Shown here: piece after piece, positions 1 through 12,100 of the stretch
Numbering within the stretch: the first letter of the stretch is position 1
Layout: each line of letters begins with the position of its first letter
NCBI GenBank assembly: GCA_905250885.1
Contig: CAJNOQ010002183.1
Span: 1-25,772 of the forward strand
Source of the DNA: Didymodactylos carnosus
Lineage: Eukaryota; Rotifera; Eurotatoria; Philodinida; Philodinidae
Reading direction: 5' to 3'
DNA length: 25,772 bases
The notes under the pieces: model-generated
Database searches by the model: none
What the model was told of the DNA's origin: nothing
Seen by the model: only the letters and a program-made list of their open reading frames with translations
Position numbers and translations under genes: made by a program

Positions 1-212
1 CAAAGAATACTGCAATGGTTATTTTTCCTCAGTACGTCAAATCCACACTAGCTTATCTTGACCAAAAATAGTCACCACCGGTTTTTTTTGTTTCTTCAGT
101 CGCAGATGACTCATTCGACCTGACGTTTTTTCGTCCGATCCAAAAAACGTCAAAAATCGTCAGATTGGCACGGAAAAAAACGTGAAATTAGACTGAGACT
201 ATAATATACATT

Positions 213-342
213 AAGACTGTTGTCTGTATAGAGTGATGTCACGTTTCCTTCTTTTTCTTAGTGTGTACGAACGTTATATAACGTTCGTACACACTAAAGA
301 AAAGAAGGAAACGTGACATCACACTACACAGATAACAGTCTT
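213..342. repeat. Long near-perfect inverted repeat (hairpin)
   Basis: Two 65-nt arms meet without a spacer at a centre between 277 and 278, inside the palindrome ACGTTATATAACGT. Comparing the left arm with the reverse complement of the right arm gives about 60 matches in 65. The differences lie near the outer ends and in a T/C-rich run. Transcribed from either strand it would form a stem of about 65 bp. It may be a foldback or MITE-type element, or a recent inverted duplication. No target duplication is clear at its edges. No coding content is seen. Confidence 0.9.
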
Positions 343-385
343 CATATATATGTACCGTACATTGTAACGCGAGCACACACTAGCT

Positions 386-589
386 TAGCGTTTCCCAAAT
401 GGGGTTCTATGGAACTCTGGGGTTCCGCCAGAAAAAAATAAGACGATAAAAATTAATTTCACCACATAAAAAAAAATTACGTAGTCTTAAATAATATTTG
501 TCAAATATTATGTCAAATACTACTGGGGTTCCGCAAAGTTTTAAATTTTATGAAAGGGTTCCATGGCTAAAATAAATTGGGAAACACTA
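386..589. mobile_element. Non-autonomous hAT-type MITE with 8-bp TSD
   Basis: The 204-bp element starts TAGCGTTTCCCAA and ends with the inverted copy TTGGGAAACACTA (12 of 13 terminal bases match). It is flanked by an exact 8-bp direct repeat CACTAGCT (378-385 and 590-597). Eight-base target duplications and short terminal repeats of this CAGCGTTTCCCAA-like kind are typical of the hAT superfamily. The interior is rich in GGGGTTCCG-like runs near both ends and encodes nothing, so it must have been moved by a transposase supplied elsewhere. Confidence 0.85.
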
Positions 590-884
590 CACTAGCTATA
601 TATAACGTGAATAAGAAAAGAAAATCGCTATTTGTCGCAGCTCTAATGACAGACTAAAGTCAAGAAAATTTCATGTAATTTCACCTATGTGATTATGTTT
701 GCGTAATTATGTTTAAAATACATTTCACGAAAATATTTCACTTGTTCTCGGTTTATGATATGTGTACTGTCACTTGTTCTATATATGATATGATATAGAA
801 AAGCATTTCTTCGGTGATGAATGAAAACTTTGGATTTAAACAAGAACCAAATGGCATTTTATTTCCTGTTAGAGTAAGTTGTGG

Positions 885-1022
885 GCAGGGGCGCCTATCA
901 TGTGGGATGTTTGAGGCATTGTGCCTCAAACGCAAGTAGGTGGGACGCTTTTTTGCTGTAGAAATTCATTTTCTAGATGGTACGAGAGGCCTCAGATGCT
1001 TAGATGAGGATAGACACCGCTG
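885..1022. mobile_element. Candidate degraded hAT-like MITE
   Basis: The left end CAGGGGCGCCTATC resembles the reverse complement of the right end, CAGCGGTGTCTATC (11 of 14). A perfect internal palindrome, GTTTGAGGCA ... TGCCTCAAAC, lies near 908-930. The flanks give only an imperfect 8-base duplication (AGTTGTGG against AGCTGGGG, offset by one base). Size (138 bp) and ends fit a hAT-type MITE, but the target-site evidence is weak, so this may be old or a chance match. Confidence 0.35.
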
Positions 1023-1059
1023 AGCTGGGGTAGTTTTGGACAACCCTATAAAAAAGTTC

Positions 1060-1700
1060 CAGTGGGGCACTGGTAAAAATCAGTGCGCATGGCATGCCAT
1101 CGGTCACTGGTACCCATGCGCACTCATGCCCAGCAAGTGCCGATTGGCACCCTTACGCTCCAGTGCCGATATATTTCTGCCCAAAAAGTACCGCACTGGT
1201 AAAAATCAGTGCCGCATGGGTGCCGCATTGAAATTTATTTAATCAATTTAACTTAGTTTTTTATTATAGTTGTTTATACTGAATTTTGTATTACTTATCA
1301 GTACTACATTGACATGTAGTGGCGTAACCAGAAACTGGCTATAGATACGGCGGTGGCCGTACCGCCTCCCAAAACTTTTTGGAGGTAGTGTCTGCCAAAT
1401 TCTGCAGTGGGTACGGCGGCCGCCGTACCTCGCCGTACCTTGGTTACGCCACTATTGACATGCCAAAGCCGTGCGGCATTGCCTCGGCACTTCTCTTATG
1501 AGAAGGAAAATATGAAGTTGGAATAAAGACATTCGAAATATTAGAAGTAGACTGGGGTGTTAATATAGACAGAAATTGACAAAACAAAATGGCACTGATG
1601 CGCACCGGTGCAAGATTTGTACATTCTTACTGGCACCGTTGCCCAGAAAAAGAATTATTCGGCATCGCTGCGCACCCGTGCACAACCAGTGCCGCGAAAA
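1060..1700. repeat. Diffuse CACTGGT/ACCAGTG-rich repeat region
   Basis: The 20-base word GCACTGGTAAAAATCAGTGC occurs twice (1067-1086 and 1193-1212). Related GC-rich words (GGCACTG, GCACCGGTGC, ACCAGTGCCG) recur up to about 1690. The stretch is more GC-rich than its surroundings and is interrupted by the MITE at 1317-1454. The short open frames at 1036-1242 and 1608-1793 are just these repeats translated and show no protein signature. This is probably a decayed mobile element whose ends I cannot fix. Confidence 0.45.
1317..1454. mobile_element. Non-autonomous hAT-type MITE with 8-bp TSD
   Basis: This is a 138-bp element with perfect 14-bp terminal inverted repeats (TAGTGGCGTAACCA at the left, TGGTTACGCCACTA at the right). 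Exact 8-bp direct repeats TTGACATG flank it (1309-1316 and 1455-1462). The interior is GC-rich with repeated GTACGGCGG/CCGCCGTACC words. The 8-bp duplication and the terminal motif are those expected of hAT elements. It has no coding capacity. The intact ends and exact duplication suggest a fairly recent insertion. Confidence 0.9.
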
Positions 1701-1829
1701 TATTTTTTTGTAGGGAACCTTTTTAATTCTCACAGTATTTTTAGGGTACGTGAAGCAGTTTTACTCGGGAATAAAACGACACTTTACAGGTAGATAGATC
1801 GGGGATGTCTCTATCTATTGATGTAAAAA

Positions 1830-2185
1830 TCTTTTAAAGTTCAATACGTCTGACTTAAGTTAAAATTTGGACTTAAATCTAAGTTTAAGACCGATTTAAA
1901 TCCGAGGACTTAAACCGTATCACGAAAAAGACTTAAGTTGGCGATTTGTTTACTTTTTAAAAGTCGTTGACAACAGTGACAAACTTTGGATAAAAACCCG
2001 CAAAATACCGAAATATTTATTCTCTAATCCTTAGAATGTCGTTTTCGTCGAATTGTATTGTTAAATGCCTGATCTATTCAAAAAATGCGTCAATGATTGA
2101 AGTCCGACTTAGGTTTTCGGTCTTAACTTTATGACTACATTTCCCATGACTTAAGTCACCCTTTGACTTAAGTTTCCCATGACAC
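1830..2185. repeat. Degenerate CTTAAG-rich repeats
   Basis: The word GACTTAAGT and close variants recur at both ends of this stretch. Near 2140-2185 the motif TTTCCCATGAC occurs twice around two ACTTAAGT copies. The repeats are imperfect and no terminal structure or target duplication can be fixed. No gene is visible from here to about 2610; the short open frame at 2254-2442 has no recognisable content. Confidence 0.35.
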
Positions 2186-2610
2186 GGTATAAACGCTTGG
2201 CTCTTCGTAACAAAAACGCCTTTGTCCGCTGAGTTTACTCCCAAAGTCAAAACTTGAGGCTCAAGTTTTTAATCAATGCCTCGGGTTATGATGATGAATC
2301 AGTACGTTTTACTCTTAAATTTAAAGGAGTTTATATCTCATACATAAACTGCGGCTTAATGGAAACAACTAAAACCGGGAAAGCGTATTCGAAAAAACAC
2401 AGCAACAGATTTCAGAATAATTTAGTTGTTTTTCACAGTTAAGTGTCTGCGAGTTAGAATAGAAATCTGTTTAGAAAATGGAAAATTAGTTTTATTGCAG
2501 AAACTATAGCAAAAAACTTGAGCCCATGAAGTCTTTTGCAATTTGTATGTCAAAACTTACGTATTATTAGACAAATCAGATATTCACTCTCATTTTTGAA
2601 ATTTTTCGAT

Positions 2611-2946
2611 TTACTCCGAAAGTGGAGGATCCCCTTCCTGCTTCTTGTACTTCGCGGCGTCCCTGATCTTATGATCTTTATTCACTTTTAGCGACACATC
2701 TAAAAATAATAAATTTGACTCTTTTTCGAATTCTGAGGTGAACCACACATTTTCATCTATTTTATTCAATATAAAATAACAGTAATTCATCTATATTTTC
2801 TTTGCTAGTTTCGATATTAACACTACGTGGTCTATATAACGATAACGTTACACATTACCATTATGATTAAATCCAAAACTTTCATTCAATGAATATCGTC
2901 GAAGAAATGTTTTTCTATGCCACAGAACAGGTTGTCGGTCGATATA
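2611..2946 (-). pseudogene. Decayed reverse-transcriptase fragment (Penelope-like/retroelement type)
   Basis: One minus-strand frame stays readable for 112 codons and is broken only by in-frame TAA (2848-2850) and TAG (2791-2793) codons. It contains RYRYIDHVVLIS, which resembles the RT catalytic box (R)YxDD with the second Asp changed to His. About 30 codons later comes NKIDENVWFTSEFEKE followed by SNLLFLDVSL. That matches the FT-x-E-x-E ... L-x-FLD motif that follows the palm in Penelope-like and related reverse transcriptases. Both motifs lie in the same frame at the expected spacing. The internal stops and mutated catalytic box mean it is dead. The frame ends at a TAA at 2611-2613, soon after a short stretch of GC-rich codons. 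The Penelope-like assignment is from remembered motifs; a LINE origin is possible. Confidence 0.55.
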
Positions 2947-3089
2947 TCATCAGATTAATTTTTCAACTGAGCAGAAAAGACATTTTCTAATAATAGGCTA
3001 AGATTGTTTGTACATAAAGTTCTATTTTGTTCTTTCTCCTTCGTTCACTATAATAAATCATTTAACAGAACTAATTAGAGATTTCTTCT

Positions 3090-3091
3090 AG
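3090..3091 (+). promoter_or_regulatory. Possible 3' splice acceptor in 5' leader of SNRNP200
   Basis: TTTCTTCTAG, a pyrimidine-rich 3' splice site, lies 53 bp before the ATG at 3145. It could close a 5' UTR intron or accept a trans-spliced leader, a process known in bdelloid rotifers and several other invertebrates. The sequence alone does not decide this. Confidence 0.25.
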
Positions 3092-3144
3092 AAACTACAC
3101 TCTAATCTACTAAAATCCTGTCAGTAAATACCTAATTTTTACTC

Positions 3145-6100
3145 ATGGCTGAACGAGTGGCACGTCGTTCTCAGTTCCAGTACAAATCGGTGAGTTTCCA
3201 TTTTGGATTGTCGACCACTTTTATATTTTCTTTTTTTGTATTTTAGAACCTTGTTTTACAAGATGATAAAGCGTTAGCTGATCCTTGTGTTCGGGATGAA
3301 CCAGCTGGTGAAGTATTACCAACCGACTTACGTTTATTGGGAACAAAAATGGGTGATAAAGCACAACGTTCAAAACCAGAAAAGAAATTCAGGTGCTAGA
3401 AATATTCTAACCATACACTGAATGAGCTCATTTTATTTACTTATTTTGCATTTGTTTAGAAGACAAAAGAAGGAAAGTGACTATTCAAAATATGACACAA
3501 AACGTTTTAAAGGCGAAACATTGTTATCCGACGATACACTAGAGAATACATCAAGTGTTGTGTATCAGCCCAAAACACAAGAGACAAAACAAGCGTACGA
3601 GATATTAGTAGATCTTATTCAAATATATCTTGGTGATCAGGTATGTACACTAAACAAACAAAAAAACTTGTCTTTGAAATTTGCTTGCTCTTTATTTAGG
3701 CGCACGATGTTTTATGTGGAGCGGCCGATGAAGTATTAAGTTTATTGAAAAATGATAAAGTACGTGATAATGAACGTAAACATGGAATCGAAACAGTATT
3801 AAGTAGTAAAATAACTGATGAATGTTTTACATCGTTAATGAAACTAGGAAAGACAATAACCGATTGGTCAATAGATGATAAAATACAACAAGAAGAAATG
3901 GATGAAACATATGGTGTTAGCGTTGAATTCGAAAGAAGTGATTCTGAAAGAGGCAATGATGATGACGAAATACCAGGAGACGAAGAGTCGGATGAAGATG
4001 GAGAAGAGACTAAAATGGATTATGCGATACAAGGAAAAAATGTATTATTTGCTTTTGTTATTCCTTTATATTTTATAGTAATATACATTTTTCTTTATTT
4101 TATTTTCTTAGATAAGTGATGACGATTTAGCACATCAACGTAAATTATTACAACCAAATGATATTGATGCATATTGGTTACAACGAAAATTATATACGAT
4201 CTATAATGAATCAATAGTGGCACAAACGAGAACTCAAGAAGTTTTGGAAATATTAAAAGTTAGATAGGTTTTATTTTATTCTTTACGTAATATAAATATT
4301 GTTTTTCTTTCAGAATGCATCGAATGATCGTGAATTAGAAACTCAACTTGTTCTATTACTGGGTTCTGATCGATTCGATTTTATTAAAATTTTATGTGCT
4401 AATCGACAAATGAGTATGTTTTCACTAGTATTAAAACGATCTCGTTATACTATCATAAATAAATGACCACAGTATTTATTGTCACACCTAGAAGACTTAT
4501 GATTCGCTAGTTGCCACATTTCCTGCATTTGTCCCCATATTCTAGTCCACTTTAGAATGTTTTCATTATTTTGAAACACTGTTATAAAACAGACAATCTA
4601 ATGTCTTGATTTTTCTTTCTAGTCTTATACTCTACATTACTTGCATCATCACAAAGTGCATTAGAAAAGGTATGTATTGAAGATAAAATGCGAAGTGATC
4701 CAGAATTATGTCGAATATTACAAGCAGTATCGAAAACAGAAAAGAATGTTAATATGGCTGTAAGTTGAATTGAAAAAGTTTCTATTTTCTTTTACATTAC
4801 TAAAAATGTTAAATTTCATTAAAGGATAAACACGATTGTCGTGTAAATACAAGAGAAGCACATAGTAAACAGAAGCAAGAGATGATAGGCACGGATGATA
4901 ACATCCCAGAGGTTTGTATAATTGTAGATATATTTTATTTTATTTGAACAAATTTTTTTTTTCGTCGATTAGTTTTCGAATTCACAACATGTATTGAATC
5001 TGGAAGATCTTGTATTTACGCAAGGTAGTCATTTTATGGCTAATAAAACTTGCACACTACCAGAAGGTTCATATAGTTGTCAGAAAAAAGGTTACGAAGA
5101 AATTTATGTTCCATCATTAAAACCAATGCTATTGGATCCTGATGAGGTATATGTTCTTTATGTCTATTCTACTTGTTATTTCACTTAAATTCATGTTTTT
5201 GTGCTATTATAGGTATTATTTCTTATAACTAATCTTCCCAGGTATGTACAGCCAGCATTTAAAAATTATAAAGAATTAAATCGTATTCAATCAAAAATGG
5301 TTAAAGTAACACTGGAAACAGATGAAAATATTTTATTATGTGCACCAACTGTAAGTTATCTATTTCAAGCTGAAATTCAAAAATCTGGTTAAATTTTTTT
5401 TTGTAGGGTTCTGGTAAAACAAATATCGCATTATTGTGTATTCTACGTGAAATGGGTAAACATGTAATGCCAGATGGTTCAATAAATACAGACGAATTTA
5501 AAATAATTTACATTGCACCAATGCGTTCTCTTGTACAAGAAATTGTTGGCAATTTTACAAAGGTAAGAAAGATGAGCAAAAAGAAAAAAATTCGTTCTCT
5601 AAGTTTTTTCTTCACTTCATTGATCTACGTTCTTTTTCTCTTTAGCGTTTGAATCCTTATGGTGTTAAAGTAGCTGAATTAACTGGTGATCATCAATTAT
5701 CAAAAGAGCAAATAAATGACACACAATTAATCGTCTGTACACCAGAAAAGTGGGATATTATCACGAGAAAGGGTGACGAACGTGTATATACACAATTGGT
5801 TCGATTAATCATTTTCGATGAGATACATTTATTGCATGATGATCGTGGTCCAGTATTAGAAGCTATTATTGCTCGTGTAATTCGAGCGACTGCGGTTACA
5901 CAAGACAGAGTTCGATTTGTTGGTCTAAGTGCTACGTTACCAAATTTTGAAGATATTGCAACATTCTTACGTGTGGAAAAAGAAGGTCTATTTCATTTTA
6001 ATAATAGTTATCGTCCTGTACCATTAGAACAGCAATATATTGGTATAACGGAAAAAAAAGCTATTAAACGTTATCAAATAATGAATGATCTTGTCTATGA

Positions 6101-9100
6101 AAAAGCTATAGGACAGGCTGGAAAAAATCAGGTAATGTTCTACTACTTTTAGTAAAAGAAATAATTTTACATCCTATTTGTGTTTTTAGATTTTGATATT
6201 TGTTCATTCACGTAAAGAAACTGGAAAAACAGCCCGAGCTATTCGTGATGCATGTCTCGAAAAAAATACAATCGGTGTGTTTTCAAAAGGAGATTCAGCA
6301 TCAATGAAAATTCTTCGAATGGAAGCCGAAAAAACAAAAGTATGCTGTTATTTTTAGGAGTATGTAGTACTCATCTGCTGTCATCTGTTTTTCTTCTTTA
6401 GAATTTAGAGTTGAAAGATCTCCTTCCCTATTCCATTGCAATTCATCATGCTGGTATGAATCGTGTTGATCGAACGCTAGTCGTAGATTTATTTGCTGAA
6501 TGTCATATTCAGGTGCTTGTATCAACAGCAACGTTAGCATGGGGTGTTAATTTACCGGCTCATACCGTCATTATCAAAGGTACTCAAGTTTATAATTCTG
6601 AAAAAGGACGTTGGACACAGTTAAGTGCACTTGATGTCATGCAGGTACGTATTTATCAATCGCCATAATATTGATGTCTTATTGATTAACAGTTTTTATC
6701 TTTGTAATAGATGCTCGGACGTGCTGGTCGTCCACAGTATGATACAAAAGGTGAAGGTATACTTATTACAAGTCATAATGAATTACAATATTATTTATCA
6801 TTAATGAATCAACAGGTTAGTGTTTTGTGCGCTTCATTTATCTCGGCAAAAAGCGTTGTTGTTCATAAACAGGTCATTTATTCTTCTAATATGGAATGAA
6901 ATTGTCATCATTATCTTTTAGCATTTCGGTAATTTAAGTAAGAGGGGAAACATTTTGTGATCATTTTACTTATGAAAGGTGTGTTAGTGAAAGTTAGATG
7001 TTATTCATATTTGAGATTTTTAAAAGCGATGATAGTTAACTGACTCAGTATCGTATTATGTATACTAGTTTGTTTTGTACTTAGTTGTAACAATTTTGTT
7101 TTAGTTACCTATCGAAAGTCAAATGATATCGAAAATCGTTGATAATTTAAATGCTGAAATTGTCCTGGGCACTGTGCAAAATACACGAGAAGCTGCTGAA
7201 TGGCTTAGTTTTACTTATTTATATATTCGAATGATCAAAGAGCCTCATTTATACGGTGTTTCTAATGAACAATTATTATTAGATAAATATTTGTTACAAT
7301 ATCGTATTGATCTTATTCACAGTGCCGCTATACAATTAGATAAATGTCATTTAATATATTATGATCGTAAAACGGGTAACTTTCAATCAACTGAAAATGG
7401 TCGTATTGCTAGTCATTATTATTGCACCTATGAAACAATGACCATGTATAATCGGTTACTTAAACCAACCTTATCAGAAATTGAATTATTACGTGTTTTT
7501 TCATCATCGCCAGAATTTCGTAATATAACAGTAAGAGAAGAGGAAAAAGTAGAATTAAAAAAACTACTAGAACATGTACCTATACCAATTATAGAAAGTA
7601 TTGAAGAACCTAGTGCAAAAATCAATGTTTTATTACAAGTATATATATCAAAGTTGAAACTAGATGGTTTTATGTTGATGTCTGACATGGTTTATATCAC
7701 ACAAAGTGCCGGACGTCTGATGAGAGCCATCTTTGAAATCGTGTTGCAGCGAGGTTGGGCACAAATGATCAATAAAACATTAAATTTATCGAAAATGATT
7801 GATAAAAGAATGTAAGTTGAACACCATAATTTTGAATCGAAGTGAATAACATTGTTCATTGTTCTAGGTGGCAATGTATGTGTCCATTAAGACAATTTCC
7901 CGAAATATCCAACAAAATTATACACAAAATTGAACAGAAAAATATAGCGTGGGAACGCTTTTATGATTTAGAAGCACATGAAATAGGTAAGAATTTATTT
8001 GTAATTATGAGATGATATATTTTAAAATCATCAAAAACAGGCAGAACCATCGGATCAACTAATTCTGAAATAGAAAGATCAAAGCCAGTTTAACAGACGT
8101 TCTCATTTGTTTCGTTATTCTATTACACATTTTTCTGTTATAGGCGAATTGATAGGTGAACCAAAAGTTGATAAAATAATCTATAAATATATTCATCATA
8201 TACCAAAATTAGAATTAACTGTTCATGTTTTACCAATAACACGTCAAACATTAAAAGTTGAATTAAAAATTATACCAGATTTCCAGTGGAATGATAAACT
8301 GCATGGAATGAGTGAAGTACGTGTTTTTTTTATCAAAAATAAGTTTGTTGCGTTTTTACGATATTGCATTCATGATTTCTAGGCCTTTTGGATTTTTGTT
8401 GAAGATTTTGATTCGGAAGTATTATTACATCATGAATATTTTCTACTTAAAAAGTAAGTATATTGCCTCTTATATGAATTTACATCTTTTCATCGCTGTT
8501 TTATCCAATAGAAAATACTGTGAAGATGAACATTATGTCAAATTTTTTGTCCCAGTTGTTGAACCATTACCACCACACTATTTTATACGTGTTGTATCAG
8601 ATAAATGGATGGGTGAGTAGAAATCAGTTTTCCTTCTTTTTCTAGTTTAAATAAATAGTCTGTCTTCTGATTTTAGCATCTGAAACTCAAGTAGCTATTT
8701 CATTTCGTCATTTAATATTACCGGAAAAACAATCATCTCCGACTGAATTACTTGATTTACAACCATTAGCTGTTAATGCATTGCACAATCCAAAATATGA
8801 AGAATTATATAATTTTAAGTTTTTTAATAGTATCCAAACACAAGGTAAGTCATGAGTACATCGTAATATGAAACGTTTAACGAACTTGTTTGCTTTTAGT
8901 TTTCAACACGCTGTATAATACTGATGAAAATGTATTCCTGGGTGCGTCAACTGGTTCGGGAAAAACAACTTGTGCCGAATTTGCCATATTACGACTATTT
9001 TCGTCCGAAAAAACAAAAGAATCATCTGATCAAAAATGTGTTTATATAACACCAAAAGAAGAACTAGCCGAAATCGTATGTAAACATTGTACATATTTTG

Positions 9101-12100
9101 TGTAAACATCAATCTACTTTCTTCTTTTTGTAGGTACGTCTAGATTGGGAAAAGCATTTTTTGACAATTGAAAAGAAAGTTGTTTTATTAACTGGCGAAA
9201 CAGCAACAGATTTAAAATTAATAGCTAAAGTAAGTTATTGCTTTATTATTCTAAAATCTTCAGTCTATCGCAATGTTTGAGTTCTTAGTGACTTTAGTAT
9301 ATGTATCTTACGATTGTATTTTCAATTTTTGATTGACTTTTTGACAACAGTCGAAACTCAAGCCTCTCTAAAATGGAATCTTTGTGAAATTATTGATTGA
9401 TCCTTTGCAACTTTAGCCTTGACTTAGAGCAATAGATGCCTGTGGAAGTTACTTGATAAAATCAAAATATCATTTTTTCTAGGGTGATATTATTATCTCT
9501 ACTCCCGAACATTGGGACATGCTGTCACGTCGTTGGAAACAACGAAAAAATGTTCAAAAGGTCAATTTATTTATTGTTGACGATTTACATATTATTAACA
9601 GCGATGATGGAGTAAGTCAATATTATTATTTTTGATATTTTGTACATTACCCGGTCGTGTTTGTTTGTTTCAGTCTGCACTTGAAATAATTTGTTCACGT
9701 ATGCGTTACATGAGTTCACAAATCGAACATAATATTCGTATTATAGCTCTATGCTCATCCGTATCAAATGCCAAAGATGTTGCACAATGGCTTGGTTGTA
9801 GTACAAATGCTACATTCAATTTTCCTCCAAATGTTCGACCTGTTCAATTAGAAATACATATTCAGGTAAATTTTGAGGAAGATTGAGTGTTTAAATAAAT
9901 GAGTATCTTATACTTTTCTGTTATAGGAGTTTAACATAACACATAATGCAAGTCGTCTAATAGCCATGGCTAAACCAGTTTATCAGGCAATAAATCGTTA
10001 TTCACTAGGCCGTTCGGTTATTATATTTGTACCATCAAGAAAGTTATCGCGTATGACAGCGGTTGATTTATTGACATTTGCTACTGTTGAACAAAAATCC
10101 GATCGATTTTTACACACATCAACAGATGATATCACATCTTTTTTGGGAAAAATGGAAGATCAAGTAAGTTCGTATAGTAGGTAAAGGAAATAAACACATC
10201 ACCTTAAATTTTTTGCATAAACATTTAGATATTAAAAGCAACTGTTTCGCAAGGTATTGCTTATGTTCACGAAGGTTTAAGTATTAAAGATCGTTCGATT
10301 ATTGAACAGTTATACAATACTGGTGCATTACAAGTTTGTGTTGTATCACGTAGTATGTGTTGGGCATTCAACTTATATTCGTATCTTGTTATCATCATGG
10401 ATACACAGTATTATAATGGTCGAGAGCATGCTTATGACGACTATCCCATCTCTGATATACTACAAATGGTTGGACGAGCAAATCAACCATCACAATATGA
10501 TAATGCAAAAGTAATCCTTATGTGTTTATCGTCTAAAAAGAATTTTTTCAAAAAGTTCTTGTATGAACCTTTACCAATAGAATCACATCTTGATCATTGT
10601 TTACAAGATCATTTTAACGCCGAAATTGTAACAAAAACAATTGAAAATAAGCAAGATGCAATCGATTATTTAACGTGGACACTATTATACAGACGGATGA
10701 CACAAAATCCAAATTATTACAATTTGCAAGGTAGAAACAATTTTTTAGATTCTTAAAGAAGTATCAATCAAAGGATTAACTTAGTGAGAAACTACAATTA
10801 AAACAAAATACATCTGAACATCAGTGTCAAACGTCTACTTTAGAAGAGCTTAGTAGTTACCATATCTTGTGCTATGTTAGAGCTAAATGATCTTAAATAC
10901 AGTAATTCATTTTTCTTTAGGTATTTCCCACCGTTACGTATCTGATCAATTATCTGAACTAGTCGAAAATACTTTAAACCATTTGGAAAAATCGAACGTA
11001 AGTGTTTAGTTTCCTTTTGTGTTTGATTTGAATAATATAATGCATTTGAGATCTATGTATTTTGAACTTCTTCGTTTCTTCTTCTAGTGCATTGCAATCG
11101 AAAATGAAATGAACACATTTCCGTTGAATTTGGGCATGATAGCTGCTTATTATTATATTAACTATCGTACCATTGGTAAGCATACATCTCTCTTAGTTTT
11201 TTGATAACTTTCAGTTCATAGTTTATTCATTCGTTGTAGAATTATTTAGTAAATCATTATCAGCCAAAACGAATATAAAAACATTACTAGATATTGTGGC
11301 AAATGCTGCTGAATATGAGAATATACCAATTCGGCATCATGACGATAGCATTTTGAAAAAACTAGCAACGCATCTACCAAACAAATTCAATAATGTTAAA
11401 TTTAATGACTCACATGTGAAAACAAATCTGTTGATACAAGCTCACTTATCTCGTATACAATTATCGACTGAATTACAAAAAGATGTCAATGATATTTTAA
11501 ATAAAGTATTGTTTAAGATAAATCTAATATTCTTCTCCTGAATTTATAACTCTTTCTCTTTAGGCAATTCGTTTAGTTCAAGCGTGTGTGGATGTGTTGA
11601 GTTCGAATGGTTGGCTTTCTCCAGCGTTAGTCGCTATGGAATTAGCTCAAATGTTGACACAAGCGATGTGGAATAAAGAGTCATATCTGCGACAAATACC
11701 ACATTTTACAGCAGAAATTATTCAACGTTGTAAAGAACAGGTACGTGAAATTTACAGCTTAAAGGAAGGAGGATTCTACTCAAAAATCCTTGCAGAGATT
11801 GACTGGTATCTAATACAGCGAGAGTACATTCGATATTTAAAAATCTAATCCGAAACTTTTTGTGAGGAGATCATCAGCCAAAAGAATTATTTTGGCTGAT
11901 GGAAGCTACATCCCTTGTTCAAATTTTAGCAACTATAACTAACTTTAGACTATATTTGGATCGAAAATATGTTTAAAAATGACCTATACAATTTGTATAT
12001 TTAGAAAATCGAGACTGTATTCGATTTGATAGACATGCAAGATGATGATCGTGTTTCTTTATTACAATTATCTGTCGATAAATTAGCTGACGCTGCACGT

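Noticed and set aside
876-900. TGTGGG words as telomeric repeat
   Set aside because: Only isolated copies, no tandem array.
753-935. 60-codon minus-strand open frame
   Set aside because: It overlaps a hAT-like candidate element and has no recognisable motif or gene-like context.
3696-3956. Minus-strand and alternative-frame ORFs across the Brr2 and tankyrase exons
   Set aside because: They are antisense or off-frame shadows of exons that encode conserved protein on the plus strand.
4671-4676. GTATGT as a splice donor in Brr2 exon 7
   Set aside because: Reading through keeps the conserved DPEL segment in frame to the donor at 4760; splicing here would delete it.
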